Origin: Paractinoplanes atraurantiacus
GTDB lineage: Bacteria > Actinomycetota > Actinomycetes > Mycobacteriales > Micromonosporaceae
Length of the DNA: 46,405 nucleotides
Reading direction: 5' to 3'
Assembly (NCBI RefSeq): GCF_900215205.1
Contig: NZ_OBDY01000049.1
Coordinates: forward strand, 1 to 46,405
Part shown: piece by piece, positions 1 to 9,420 of the stretch
Numbering within the stretch: the stretch's first letter is position 1
How the letters are laid out: every line of letters starts with the position of its first letter
Made by a program: the position numbers and the translations under genes
The notes under the pieces: generated by a model
Databases searched by the model: none
Told to the model about the DNA's origin: nothing
Seen by the model: only the letters and a program-made list of their open reading frames with translations

Positions 1-65
1 GCCCGCGCCGCCCCGCCCAGCCCGCGTCACCCCGCCCAGCCCGCGTCACCCCGCCCAGCCCGCGC
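1..65. repeat. 19-bp tandem repeat array at window edge
   Basis: The sequence CCGCCCAGCCCGCGTCACC begins at 13, 32 and 51, giving an exact 19-bp period. The last copy is cut short and bases 1-12 look like the end of another copy with two changes. The array probably extends to the left of the window. It lies upstream of the first gene; no function is evident. Confidence 0.8.
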
Positions 66-128
66 GGGGCGCTGCACTCCGGGCGCATTTCACGAAATTT
101 CGGGCGAAAGGCTGGCATCGTCGGCGGG

Positions 129-749
129 GTGAAGGGACTCAGCCGGGCGGCGGCCACCCGCGGCGTCGAACAGCGCCTCGAAGCCACCCTGCACGCCCAC
201 GCCGGCCTGCGCCTGGTCCCGGTCCCGGCCGCCTTTCTGCGCCCGCCACCCGGCCCCGGCGCCCGCATCCTCCGCGGCGGCCACCTGCCCGACCTCGGCG
301 ACACCGCCGGCACCATCTTCGACGAGATCCGCCACTTCTGGGAGGAGTCCGGCTGCCGCGTCGAGGACGGCCCCGGCCCCGACGGCCGCGTCCTCGTCGT
401 CCACGACCCCGCCGGCTACGTCATCACCCTGGCCCACCTGCCCGGCGACGCCGACCCGACCCTCACCGTCGCCTCGCCCCGCGTTCCCGCCGAAGTGATC
501 GACCGCGGCCTCCTCGCCGGCCTGCTGGCCGGCATCGCGCTCGGCTGCGGCGGCCCGTGCCTGTGCTCGCTCGGCCCGATGACCGCTTTCCCGTCCCTGG
601 CCGGCCTTTCCGCCCCCTATTGGGGTTGGGTCCCGCTCTATCTGCTCGTCGGCGCTTCCGCCTGGCTTCCCGAGACCCGCCGGTTCGGCTTCGGCTTCCT
701 GGCCGCCGGCGCCATCGTCGGCGTCTCGGTGGCCGGCATCTTCAGCTGA
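129..749 (+). CDS. uncharacterised membrane protein
   Basis: The 206-residue product starts at GTG. The first ~125 residues look soluble and include a region rich in charged residues and glycine. The C-terminal third is hydrophobic: about 127-146 (with a Cys-Gly-Gly-Pro-Cys-Leu-Cys cluster), 165-180 and 186-206, which suggests two or three membrane segments. I do not recognise the family. The ribosome site is weak because the G-rich run abuts the GTG, so the true start may differ. Its stop overlaps by 8 bp the stop of the convergent diguanylate cyclase gene, leaving no room for a separate terminator. Confidence 0.6.
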   Translation: MKGLSRAAATRGVEQRLEATLHAHAGLRLVPVPAAFLRPPPGPGARILRGGHLPDLGDTAGTIFDEIRHFWEESGCRVEDGPGPDGRVLVVHDPAGYVITLAHLPGDADPTLTVASPRVPAEVIDRGLLAGLLAGIALGCGGPCLCSLGPMTAFPSLAGLSAPYWGWVPLYLLVGASAWLPETRRFGFGFLAAGAIVGVSVAGIFS

Positions 750-2256
750 CCTGCGGGCGTGCCCGGCGCTTGCCGCCGCCGTACTTCTTGGTGTCTCGTT
801 TGGCCTCGTACATCGCCGCGTCGGCGCCCTTCATCAGGGCCTCGTAATCCGTCGCGTCCTCGGGGAACAGCGCATATCCCACGCTGCCGCCCACTGTCAC
901 CTGCTGGCCTTCGATGGTGAAGGGCTCGCGGAGGCGGTCGCAGATGCGGTCGGCCACCGCCGCCGCCACCGTGTCGTCGGGGTCGCGGGTCAGCAGGATC
1001 GCGAACTCGTCCCCGCCCAGCCGGGAGACCACGTCGTCGTCGCGGACCGCGCCCAGCAGGCGCTTGGCCACCTGCTGGAGGAGCACGTCGCCGGCCTGGT
1101 GGCCTTCGGTGTCGTTGACCTGCTTGAAGCCGTTCAGGTCGAGCACCATCAGCGCCACCTGGCCGCCGTGCGACGCCGCGTCGGTGACCACCCGCTCGGC
1201 GCGGTCGATCAGGTAGCTGCGGTTCGGCAGGCCGGTCAGGGAGTCGTGGAACGCCTGGTGGCTCAGTTGCGCGACGTGCGCCTGGGCCGCCTGGCGCATA
1301 CCGGCGCTGTCGACGATGAGGGTGCCCTCGACCGACAGCTGCTCGGCGAAGATGCGGTCGCGGAAGGTCCATTCCCGTGGGGCCGAGGAGTCGCCGCACA
1401 GGATCATGCCGACGGGTCCGCCGGTCGACATCAACGGCATGGCGATGTACGACTTCATGCCCATCGAGCGCACCGGGCCGTTCGGCAGCACGTTCGCCGT
1501 GGCGGCGTCGTTGACCAGGGAGACCTTGCCGTCCTTGATCGCCTGCCAGATCGGGGTCTGCGCGATCGCCTGGCCGAGCACGGTGGCGAGGGCGCTGTCG
1601 TCGCCGGGCAGGTTGACCCCGTGCACGTAATCGATCTTGCCCGCCGCGTCGATCAGGAAGACGGCGGCGTGCTCGGTGCGGAAGCCGTCGGCGGCGGCGC
1701 CGGCCAGGATGCGGCCGGCCGCCTCGACGCTGGTCGCGGCCATGCCCTCTTCGAACAGGCGGCGGATGATGGCGGTGTTGTGCGAGACCCACTGCCGCTG
1801 CTTCTCGGCGGCCAGGCCCTGCAGGGTGGTGGCGAAGTGCAGCGCGAGCACGGCGAGCACGTCGGGGCGCAGCTCGTCCAGGTTGCTTCCGGTCAGCAGC
1901 AGCACGCCGACGGTCTGCCCGCCGATGCGCAGCCGGATCGGCATCTGCTCTCCGGTGACCTTGGGGGCGGCGCCGGCGGCGAGGCGGAAGACCTTGCCCG
2001 CCGTGAGGGTGTCGCGCTTGCCGGGCTCGCCGAGCTGCGCGGTCGGGAAGAGCAGACCGGTCTCGGAGTCGAGTTCGAAGACCGTGGCCGCGGTCAGGCC
2101 GGCCGCCCGCTCGAGGTGGGTTCTGGTCAGGTCGAGGACGTGCTGCACCGACGGGGTGTCCTTGGTCATGAACGCGACCAGGGCAGCGAGCAGCGCCTCT
2201 TGCGGCTCGTCGACGGGCTCCGGCCCCAGAGGCCGGATTTCGCTGCTCACGCTCAT
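742..2256 (-). CDS. GAF-GGDEF diguanylate cyclase
   Basis: The predicted 504-residue cytoplasmic protein should make cyclic di-GMP from two GTP. The first ~330 residues contain two GAF-like sensor regions; the second (about 165-325) is the clearer. The C-terminal ~160 residues are a GGDEF domain with an intact GGDEF signature at 414-418 and an RDDD inhibitory-site motif exactly five residues before it, so both catalysis and product inhibition look preserved. I chose ATG 2256 because AAGGGC sits just upstream; the frame remains open to 2358. No EAL domain or membrane segment is seen, so the signal is probably cytoplasmic. It diverges from the GH2 gene. Confidence 0.9.
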   Translation of the reverse strand: MSVSSEIRPLGPEPVDEPQEALLAALVAFMTKDTPSVQHVLDLTRTHLERAAGLTAATVFELDSETGLLFPTAQLGEPGKRDTLTAGKVFRLAAGAAPKVTGEQMPIRLRIGGQTVGVLLLTGSNLDELRPDVLAVLALHFATTLQGLAAEKQRQWVSHNTAIIRRLFEEGMAATSVEAAGRILAGAAADGFRTEHAAVFLIDAAGKIDYVHGVNLPGDDSALATVLGQAIAQTPIWQAIKDGKVSLVNDAATANVLPNGPVRSMGMKSYIAMPLMSTGGPVGMILCGDSSAPREWTFRDRIFAEQLSVEGTLIVDSAGMRQAAQAHVAQLSHQAFHDSLTGLPNRSYLIDRAERVVTDAASHGGQVALMVLDLNGFKQVNDTEGHQAGDVLLQQVAKRLLGAVRDDDVVSRLGGDEFAILLTRDPDDTVAAAVADRICDRLREPFTIEGQQVTVGGSVGYALFPEDATDYEALMKGADAAMYEAKRDTKKYGGGKRRARPQVS

Positions 2257-2364
2257 GCCCTTATGAGTCGGCACCAAAGGGCGGGGCTTGATAGGCCGGG
2301 GGAGTGCGAGCCGGGTGCACCTCGGTTCCTGCCTCTTCGGGCAAACATCGACGCTCATGAGTCC

Positions 2365-2396
2365 TTGACGCTACCTGTGAAACATTGTTGAAATGT
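2365..2396 (+). promoter_or_regulatory. possible promoter/operator of the GH2 gene
   Basis: TTGACG at 2365-2370 resembles a -35 box. It is followed by an inverted repeat, ACATT-GTTGA-AATGT at 2382-2396, where a -10 element would lie. Placement between divergent genes fits a regulated promoter, but the arms are only 5 bp. Confidence 0.3.
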
Positions 2397-2440
2397 GTTG
2401 GCTCATGGCGTAACACGAGCGACCGAAGGGATCATCGCGC

Positions 2441-4879
2441 GTGAGAAGACATGCCCTGCTAGCCGCCCTCCTCATCACCGCCTCTCTCGGCCTGGCCGCC
2501 CCCGCCAGTGCCGCCCCCACCTGGCATCCCGGCATCCCGCCCCTGGCCACCCCCTGGACCAGCAAGGTCGGGCCCACCAACGCCCTGCCCGAATATCCCC
2601 GGCCGCAGCTCACCCGCGACAAGTGGCAGAACCTCAACGGCGTGTGGGAGTTCGCCAAGGCGGACGTCGGCCAGGCCGTGCCCGCGGGGCAGAGCCTCGG
2701 CGAGCGCGTTCTGGTGCCGTACCCCATCGAATCTGCCCTTAGTGGCATTCAGAGGCACGAAGACCGCATGTGGTACCGCCGGACCTTCACCGTGCCGGCG
2801 AACTGGAAGGTCGGGCAGGGCAACCGCCTGCGCCTGAATTTCGGGGCCGTCGACTACGACGCGAAGGTCTATGTGAACGGCACGCAGGTCGCCACGCACC
2901 GGGGCGGCTACGACGGCTTCGACGCCGACGTCACCGACGCGCTGATCGGCACCGGCCCGCAGGAGTTGATCGTCTGGGCCGAGGATCTCACCGACGCCAC
3001 CGGCCAGCCGATCGGCAAGCAGCGCCGAACCGGCGACCGCGGCATCTTCTACCAGGGCAGTTCCGGCATCTGGCGCACGGTCTGGATGGAGCCGGTGCCC
3101 ACCGCGAACATCACCGAGTTGGTCTCGACGCCATCTTTGTCGGCTTTGCGCCTCAAGGTGAACGCCACCGGGAGCGGCTTGACCGTCAAGGCGGTGGCGC
3201 GTGACGGCTCGCGCGTCGTCGGCACGGCGACGGGCGCCGCCGGCAGCGAGCTGACCCTGCCGATCACCAAACCAAAACTCTGGACCCCCGACAATCCTTT
3301 CCTGTACGACTTGACGGTCACCCTGCTCGACAACGGCCGCACGGTCGACACGGTCGGCTCGTACTTCGGCCTGCGCACGGTCGGCACCGCCAAGGGTGCC
3401 GACGGCAAGCTCCGGATCACCGTCAACGGCAAGATCCTGTTCAACATGGCCAACCTCGACCAGGGTTTCTGGCCGGACGGCCTGCACACCGCGCCGACCG
3501 ACGCCGCCCTGAAGTGGGACCTCCAGCAGGACAAGGCGATGGGCTTCAACGCGGTCCGCAAGCACATCAAGGTCGAGCCGGACCGCTGGTACTACTGGGC
3601 CGACAAGCTGGGCCTGCTGGTCTGGCAGGACATGCCGTCGTCGAACACGGGCCCGATCCCGCCCGAGTGGCGCGACCAGTTCGAGGCGGAGCTGCACGAG
3701 ATGGTCCGCGAGCATTCGTCGTGGACGTCGATCGTGGCCTGGGTGCCGTTCAACGAGGGCTGGGGCGAGTGGGACCGGGCCGCCACCGGCCGCATCGCCG
3801 ACTCGGTCAAGGCTCAGGACCCGTCCCGCCTGGTCAACGCGCACAGCGGCGTGAACTGCTGCAACTCGAAGGGCGACTCCGGCCGCGGCGACGTGATCGA
3901 CTTCCACCAGTACCTCGGCCCGGCCTCCCCGGCGCCGTCGGAGACCCGTGTGTCGATCGACGGCGAGCACGGCGGCTACGGCCTCAAGACGTCCAACCAC
4001 ATGTGGTTCGGCGACGGCCAGGCGTACGAGATGGAGCCCGACTCGGCAACCCTGACCGCCAAGTACGTCGGTAATCAGGAGGAAGTGCTCACTTCGGCGC
4101 AGTACTGCGGCATCAGCGCGGCCATCTACACGCAGCTTTCGGATGTGGAGGGCGAGCTCAACGGCTTCTTCACGTACGACCGGCAGGTCACCAAGATGGA
4201 CCTGCGCAAGGTCAAGGCCATCAACCAGAAGATCATCCGCTCCGCCGACGGCTCGGGTGCTTCGGTGCCGCAGCCGCCGGCCGGCACGCCGGGTCTGACC
4301 GGGATCGCTTTCTGGCCGCTCGACGGCTCGTACGGCAGCCTGACGCCGGCCGGATCATTTGTTGACGGGCACAACGGGCAGGGTGTGGCGCTCAACGGCT
4401 CGTCGGAGTTCCTCGACGCCGGCGCGCCGCTGCTGAACACGGCCTCCGACTATTCGGCCGCCGCCTGGGTCAGGCTCGACAAGGCCGACGGCGCCTTCCA
4501 GACGGTGATCAGCCAGGACGGCCCGCAGAACAGCGACTTCTTCCTGCAGTACTCCGGCGCCGACCAGCGTTTCGCGATGAGTTTCGCCGGCGTCCGCGCG
4601 CTGGCGTCGTTCAAGCCGACGGTGGGCCAGTGGTACCACTTGGTCGGCGTCAGGGACACGGTCAAGGGCGAGTTGCGGTTGTACGTCGACGGCACGCTCG
4701 CCGGCTCGGTCAGCGCGTGCCTGCCCCAGGCCGCCCCGACCGGCAACACCGTGATCGGCCGCGGCAAGTACGGCGGCAACCCGGTCGACTACCTGGACGG
4801 CACCGTCGACCAGGTCCACCTGTACGACCGCGCCCTCTCGGCCGCTGAGATCACCTCCCTGTACGAATCCGGCAACTGA
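2441..4879 (+). CDS. secreted GH2-family glycosidase with C-terminal LamG-like domain
   Basis: The 812-residue exported enzyme probably cleaves beta-glycosidic bonds in an extracellular glycan. It begins with a Sec-type signal peptide (cut near residue 25, after Ala-Ser-Ala). It continues with a GH2 sugar-binding beta domain (~55-200), an immunoglobulin-like domain (~200-310) and a TIM-barrel region (~310-590). The motif PFNEGWGEWD places the likely acid/base Glu at residue 439; Glu509 in DGEHGG is a candidate nucleophile. Residues ~620-812 form a LamG/concanavalin-like jelly roll that may bind carbohydrate. The start is GTG with GAAGGG about 10 bp upstream. Substrate (galactoside, glucuronide, mannoside or other) cannot be told from sequence alone. 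Confidence 0.88.
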   Translation: MRRHALLAALLITASLGLAAPASAAPTWHPGIPPLATPWTSKVGPTNALPEYPRPQLTRDKWQNLNGVWEFAKADVGQAVPAGQSLGERVLVPYPIESALSGIQRHEDRMWYRRTFTVPANWKVGQGNRLRLNFGAVDYDAKVYVNGTQVATHRGGYDGFDADVTDALIGTGPQELIVWAEDLTDATGQPIGKQRRTGDRGIFYQGSSGIWRTVWMEPVPTANITELVSTPSLSALRLKVNATGSGLTVKAVARDGSRVVGTATGAAGSELTLPITKPKLWTPDNPFLYDLTVTLLDNGRTVDTVGSYFGLRTVGTAKGADGKLRITVNGKILFNMANLDQGFWPDGLHTAPTDAALKWDLQQDKAMGFNAVRKHIKVEPDRWYYWADKLGLLVWQDMPSSNTGPIPPEWRDQFEAELHEMVREHSSWTSIVAWVPFNEGWGEWDRAATGRIADSVKAQDPSRLVNAHSGVNCCNSKGDSGRGDVIDFHQYLGPASPAPSETRVSIDGEHGGYGLKTSNHMWFGDGQAYEMEPDSATLTAKYVGNQEEVLTSAQYCGISAAIYTQLSDVEGELNGFFTYDRQVTKMDLRKVKAINQKIIRSADGSGASVPQPPAGTPGLTGIAFWPLDGSYGSLTPAGSFVDGHNGQGVALNGSSEFLDAGAPLLNTASDYSAAAWVRLDKADGAFQTVISQDGPQNSDFFLQYSGADQRFAMSFAGVRALASFKPTVGQWYHLVGVRDTVKGELRLYVDGTLAGSVSACLPQAAPTGNTVIGRGKYGGNPVDYLDGTVDQVHLYDRALSAAEITSLYESGN

Positions 4880-4887
4880 CCCTGGCT

Positions 4888-4920
4888 CATGGAGGCGGGT
4901 CGCATCGACCCGCCTCCATG
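4888..4920 (+). terminator. strong hairpin after the GH2 gene
   Basis: A perfect 15-bp inverted repeat (4888-4902 with 4906-4920) closes a 3-base loop 8 bp after the GH2 stop. There is no U tract, which is common in high-GC actinomycetes. Confidence 0.8.
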
Positions 4921-4978
4921 CTGGTGGATCTAGGACATTCACCTCCTGTTTTCGCAGCTCAAGGCCTAGATTCGGCCC

Positions 4979-5950
4979 ATGCGCATCGCGACGTTCAACC
5001 TGGAGAACTTCGACGAGACCCCGGCCGGCGTCAGCCCGTCGCTCGCCGCCCGCATCGCCCTCATGCGCCCGCAGATCAAGCGGCTGCGCGCCGACATCGC
5101 CTGCTTCCAAGAGGTCCACGGCCAGGAACGCCCCGGCCAGCCCCGCGACCTGCACGCCCTGCGCGAGCTGCTGACCGGCACCAACCTCGAAGGCGCCGAA
5201 CTGGTCAGCACCAAACCGAAGGACGACGGCGTCTACAACGAGCGCAACCTGGTGGTAGTCACCCACCTGCCGGTGCTGGCCCGCCACCAGCTCCGCAACG
5301 AGCTGGTCAAGGCCCCCACCTACCGCCGCCTGACGGCCAACCCACCCGACCAGTTCCCCATCGAGATCAACGTCGAGCGCCCCATCCTCCACGTGGAACT
5401 CAACGTCGGCGGCACCCCCCTCCACGTCATCAACGTCCACCTCAAAAGCAAGATCCCGTCAGACATCCCCGGCCAGACCATCGACGCCTACACCTGGCGC
5501 AGCGCCGACTCCTGGGCCGAGGGCAGTTTCATCTCCTCCATGAAGCGCATGGCCCAGGCCCTGGAGGTCCGCCGCCTGGTCGACCAGCTCCTGGACGCCA
5601 ACCCCGACGCCCGCATCGTGGTGGCCGGCGACTTCAACGCCACCCCCGACGAGGTCCCCGTCCTGGCCATCCGGGGCCAAGTGGAGGACACCGGAAACGG
5701 CGCCCTGGCCGGCCGGGTCCTGGTACCCATCGAGACCTCCATCCCCGAGTCCTCCCGCTACACCCTCTTCCACCAGGGCAAGGGCGACATGCTCGACCAC
5801 ATGCTGGTCACCCGCAACATGCTGGCCCACTACCGAGGCTCAGAAATCCACAACGAACTCCTCCACGACGAGTCCCAGTCCTTCGCCACCGACACCAAGT
5901 TCCCCGAGTCCGACCACGCCCCCGTGGTCGCCACTTTCGACTTCAGCTGA
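4979..5950 (+). CDS. endonuclease/exonuclease/phosphatase-fold hydrolase
   Basis: The 323-residue protein has the Mg-dependent EEP fold shared by DNase I, AP endonucleases and inositol phosphatases. Visible motifs are FNLENFD at the start (metal/phosphate binding Asn), CFQEVHG with the metal-binding Glu45, VAGDFNATPDE around 213-223 (catalytic Asp and Asn), and SDHAPVVATF near the C terminus (catalytic Asp-His). No signal peptide is seen, so it is probably cytoplasmic. The substrate is open: DNA, RNA or a phosphoester. Its stop overlaps the stop of the NACHT gene by 8 bp in convergent orientation; a functional link is not shown. Confidence 0.85.
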   Translation: MRIATFNLENFDETPAGVSPSLAARIALMRPQIKRLRADIACFQEVHGQERPGQPRDLHALRELLTGTNLEGAELVSTKPKDDGVYNERNLVVVTHLPVLARHQLRNELVKAPTYRRLTANPPDQFPIEINVERPILHVELNVGGTPLHVINVHLKSKIPSDIPGQTIDAYTWRSADSWAEGSFISSMKRMAQALEVRRLVDQLLDANPDARIVVAGDFNATPDEVPVLAIRGQVEDTGNGALAGRVLVPIETSIPESSRYTLFHQGKGDMLDHMLVTRNMLAHYRGSEIHNELLHDESQSFATDTKFPESDHAPVVATFDFS

Positions 5951-8900
5951 CCTCCCTCACCTCGGCGGAGTGATCCGTCCTCACCACGGCGGAGTGATCC
6001 GTCGAAATCGCGCGCTGCCAGCGCTCCGTCAGCTCGGGGAACGCGGCCCAGCCGGCACGGTTCCGCCGCCAGGCGACCGTGATCCCGCGCTCGGCCAGGA
6101 GCACCCAGGCCAGGGCGATCACCTCCGGATCGTCGGCGCTGGGGTCAGGCAGCAGAGGGGAGAGCAGCGCGGCGAGGCTCGCTCTGTCAGCCTCGCCGCC
6201 GTCTTCCGTCCGCATGAGGAAGGCGATGGCGCAGTTGGCGACGGCCGCGGGATCGGCCCGCCCGGCGAGCGTCACCTGCATCGAGTCGTACCGGCTCAGG
6301 ACCTCCAGGGCCGTGGCCACGGTCGCCCGCGTGTCGGTGGCGAGCCGGTCGAAGATCAGCCGGAGATAGTCCGGCCGGGAGTCGGCCGTCAGCCGGGCGG
6401 CGGCGTCCATGCCGCACAGGTAGGCGTCCCGCCGCTCGTCCTCCGTCACGTCGAGCAGCGGAAGGGTCCACACTCGCATCAGCAGGTTGGCGGCGGAGAC
6501 ATAGCCCGTCTTCGGGAATCCCAGGTAGAGGTTCACCGTCTCGCCGAGGCGGTCGAACAGCGGCTCCACGGTGTGCATCAGCACGTCGTCCAGGTTTCCG
6601 CACTGGAGATACTCCTTGCGGATGAGCTGCGCGGCCCCGTGCTGCGCATAGACGTCCCGCCGGCCGTCGGTGTAGCGCAGCCCGTAGGTCCAGGCCGGGT
6701 CGACCGGCGGCGGGGCGATTTCTTCCCGCGCCAGCCCGAGCCGGAAGCCTCGCTGCTCGCCCTCCCACGTCCGTTCCAGGCCGAGGACTGTGCTGATGCC
6801 CGACCACTCGTCGCTGGTGAGCTGGGAGCGCCACAACAGCACTTCCTGGTGCCAGACCCCGACGGGGTCGGTGACCGGGCCGAGCAACTCGCGGGCGGTG
6901 AGGTCGCCCGACAGACAGGTGGCCAGCAGGACCAGGTTGGCGCCGTAGGCGGCGTGCCGGGCGGGAACGGACTGGTGGCGTGGCTGGTAGACCCCGTACG
7001 TGCGGGCGGGGCGGGGGAGATGCGCGGCCCGGAAGAGGCGGATGACCAGGCCGGCCAGGGGAACGCGCTGTTCCGGGGTGAGGGCGGCGGTGTTCTCGCC
7101 CAGGAAGGTGAGGATCGGCAAGCGGTTGGACAACGGGGCGAAGGACAGCAGCGCGTGCAGCCTGTCGTCGTCGGCGGGGGCGGCGCTCAACGAGAACTCC
7201 GAGACCGCCTCGCGGGCGGCTATCTCGCGGAGGGCCCGCCAGACGATCCAGGCGACCAGATATTCGCCGAAGGTGGCGTGGAGGAACTCGTAGGTGCGCA
7301 GGTCGGCGCCGTCGCGCGAAGCCTGCGAGTGATGGATGAAGAAGAAGCGGCCCAGTGCTTTCTCGGCGGCGGTCAGCGGGGCGCGCATGTCGGAGCGGCT
7401 CATCGGAGAGGACGGGACCAGCAGGGCGGCCAGGTCGGTCTCCAGCTCGGGCTCGGTGATCCACTGGGTGCCGCGGTTGAACATGGCCAGGCCCACGACC
7501 GCCAGCCGGTGCAGCTCCTCGTCGACGGCCCGGGCCAGGCCGCGATCGTCGAGGTCGGGACGGTGCTTGGTGACCTCGCGGGTGGCGAAGTTGCGCAGCA
7601 GGCGACCGTACAGCTCGCCCTGGCCCAGGTCGCCCGTCAGGCGCTGGAGGGCGTTGCCGTCGGCGTCGTACAGAGCCAGCATCAGCAACAGCAGAGGCTG
7701 GCCGGCCAGGTCGCGGTGGCGCAGGACCGTCGGCGCGGGCAGGGGAGCCAGGCCCCGGGTGGTCAGCCAGCCGGCGTTGGCGGCGTTCCACACCTGGAGC
7801 CAGGATTCCACCCGGGCGTCGTCGAAGGGCTCCAAGCGCAGTGCGACCGTGTCCTCGGGAGCGCGGGCGCGGTCGGCCACGCTGGTGCGGCTCGTGACCA
7901 GGACGGCCAGAGGCCGCCCCTGGTCGGCCTCGCGCCGCTGAAAGCGCGCGATGCGGACCAGATAGTCGGTCTGGCTGACGCCGGTGGCCTGGAGCAGCTC
8001 GTCGAAGCCGTCGAGGATCACCACCGGCAGGGTGTCGGGGCCGGAGCGGACCAGGGCCGGCCACTCGACGCGCTCGCCGGTGGCGGACCTGATGGCGTAC
8101 TCGATCTGGTCCTGCAGTTCCGCGTCGGCCTGTACCTCGCGCAGGACGACGCGGACGGGCAGGAAATCGGCGGCGGGGAGGCGAGCGGCCATGACCTTGG
8201 TCAGCACCGACTTGCCGGAGCCGGGCTGGCCCAGGACCAGCAGCGGGGCGGTCACCGCCTCGGGGGAGGTCAGGTGGCCGGCGAGGAACTCGTCCATGTC
8301 GGCGCGCACGGCCTGGGCCGACCACCACTGCTCGTCGCTGGGCGGGGTGCCGGGCTGAACCCGCGCGACTCGGAAGAGCGGCTGGACGTAGGCCTCGGCG
8401 AGCGTCGGGATGCGCAGCCCGGGCGGGGCGTCGGACGACTCGACGATCGGGCGGTCGAGGGCCGCGCGATAGGCGCCGGCGACGGCGGCGCGGCGGTCGT
8501 CGGGGAGGCGGCCGGTGGAGATGTCGGTCAGCAGGCGCTGCATGCCGGACATCGCGGTGGCGAGCCCGCCGACCGCGGCGTGGGTGGCGGCATGCTGACG
8601 CCCGGCCGACCAGAGCGCGACCTCGGGGAAGTCGGCTGCCAGCCGCCGCCGCAGGTCGTCGTAGCGCTCGACGGCTTTGACCGGCAGCTCGTCGAGGACG
8701 TCGGCCGTGCGCTCCTGAGCGCGTTCGGGCAGGCGGGAGACGGCCGCCAGCCCCTGCACGAAGTCGAGCGTCGCCATCGAGAGATTCCGGTAGTACGCCG
8801 TGAGCCGGCGGCGGAACTCGTCGTCGGGCTCGTGGGGCGAGGGGAGGAGTACGGGACAGGCCAGGGTGTCGAAAGCGAGAATGTCCGCGGCCGAGCCGGG

Positions 8901-9266
8901 ACTGCCGGCGGCCAGCGACTCCTGCTCGGCGCGGGTCAGCTCGAGGTCGGCGAAGCGGAACGGCAGGTCGGCGGCGGCCATCTCCTCGAAGAAGGCGGTC
9001 ACCACCAAGATCGAGTGGGCCGCCTCGATCCGCTGGGTGCGGCTGTGGCGGGACAGGCCGCTGCGTTTCTCGGCGGCGCCACGGACCAGGTCGCGGCCGA
9101 GGCGGGCGAACTCGGCCTTGGCGTCGAACAGGCCGAGCACCGCGGGGAAGGCGGGCACGGCGGCCAGCAGCAGGCCGCCGGCGATGTTGTCGAGGGCCGT
9201 GACCAGCTTGCTGTCACCGCCGCCGAGCAGGCGGGCGGCGTCGGCGTAGCTGAGTGTCTTGCCCAT
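5943..9266 (-). CDS. NACHT-domain STAND NTPase, NLR-like
   Basis: This 1107-residue protein has the layout of bacterial NLR-like STAND ATPases. An N-terminal helical region (~1-330) is followed by a NACHT module with Walker A GQPGSGKS (346-353, Lys352) and Walker B DGFDE (419-423) preceded by a hydrophobic strand. A winged-helix-like region and ~500 residues of mostly helical C terminus follow; no leucine-rich repeats are obvious. Established knowledge: several bacterial NACHT proteins protect against phage, the C terminus acting as sensor and the N terminus as effector or adaptor. Here defence is inference. ATG 9266 has GAGGGA at suitable spacing. The last residues carry a duplicated TDHSAxVR motif. 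A PP2C gene lies 154 bp upstream on the same strand. Confidence 0.88.
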   Translation of the reverse strand: MGKTLSYADAARLLGGGDSKLVTALDNIAGGLLLAAVPAFPAVLGLFDAKAEFARLGRDLVRGAAEKRSGLSRHSRTQRIEAAHSILVVTAFFEEMAAADLPFRFADLELTRAEQESLAAGSPGSAADILAFDTLACPVLLPSPHEPDDEFRRRLTAYYRNLSMATLDFVQGLAAVSRLPERAQERTADVLDELPVKAVERYDDLRRRLAADFPEVALWSAGRQHAATHAAVGGLATAMSGMQRLLTDISTGRLPDDRRAAVAGAYRAALDRPIVESSDAPPGLRIPTLAEAYVQPLFRVARVQPGTPPSDEQWWSAQAVRADMDEFLAGHLTSPEAVTAPLLVLGQPGSGKSVLTKVMAARLPAADFLPVRVVLREVQADAELQDQIEYAIRSATGERVEWPALVRSGPDTLPVVILDGFDELLQATGVSQTDYLVRIARFQRREADQGRPLAVLVTSRTSVADRARAPEDTVALRLEPFDDARVESWLQVWNAANAGWLTTRGLAPLPAPTVLRHRDLAGQPLLLLMLALYDADGNALQRLTGDLGQGELYGRLLRNFATREVTKHRPDLDDRGLARAVDEELHRLAVVGLAMFNRGTQWITEPELETDLAALLVPSSPMSRSDMRAPLTAAEKALGRFFFIHHSQASRDGADLRTYEFLHATFGEYLVAWIVWRALREIAAREAVSEFSLSAAPADDDRLHALLSFAPLSNRLPILTFLGENTAALTPEQRVPLAGLVIRLFRAAHLPRPARTYGVYQPRHQSVPARHAAYGANLVLLATCLSGDLTARELLGPVTDPVGVWHQEVLLWRSQLTSDEWSGISTVLGLERTWEGEQRGFRLGLAREEIAPPPVDPAWTYGLRYTDGRRDVYAQHGAAQLIRKEYLQCGNLDDVLMHTVEPLFDRLGETVNLYLGFPKTGYVSAANLLMRVWTLPLLDVTEDERRDAYLCGMDAAARLTADSRPDYLRLIFDRLATDTRATVATALEVLSRYDSMQVTLAGRADPAAVANCAIAFLMRTEDGGEADRASLAALLSPLLPDPSADDPEVIALAWVLLAERGITVAWRRNRAGWAAFPELTERWQRAISTDHSAVVRTDHSAEVREVS
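5957..6003. repeat. 24-bp direct repeat at the 3' end of the NACHT gene
   Basis: Two copies of a 23-base unit (5957-5979 and 5981-6003) differ at one base and are spaced 24 bp apart. Read on the minus strand they encode two copies of TDHSAxVR at the C terminus of the NACHT protein, so the duplication kept the reading frame. Confidence 0.85.
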
Positions 9267-9420
9267 CGATGAACTCCCTCGCTGAGGCGGCCGAGGGATC
9301 CATCATGGTCCAGGCGTTCGAGGCGCGCGTCCACCCGTGGTCTGACAACCCGAGGGCTGACGACGTGCCTGGCGCGGGCTGCGAGGCTTGGCGAGCGAGA
9401 AGGAGGGGAAAGTGGGATTC

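Noticed and set aside
5970..9272. A 1100-codon open frame antisense to the NACHT gene
   Set aside because: Its product is a low-complexity Gly/Ala/Arg/Gln/Val-rich sequence with no domain. Very high third-position GC keeps the complementary frame open; the NACHT frame has Walker motifs and a ribosome site.
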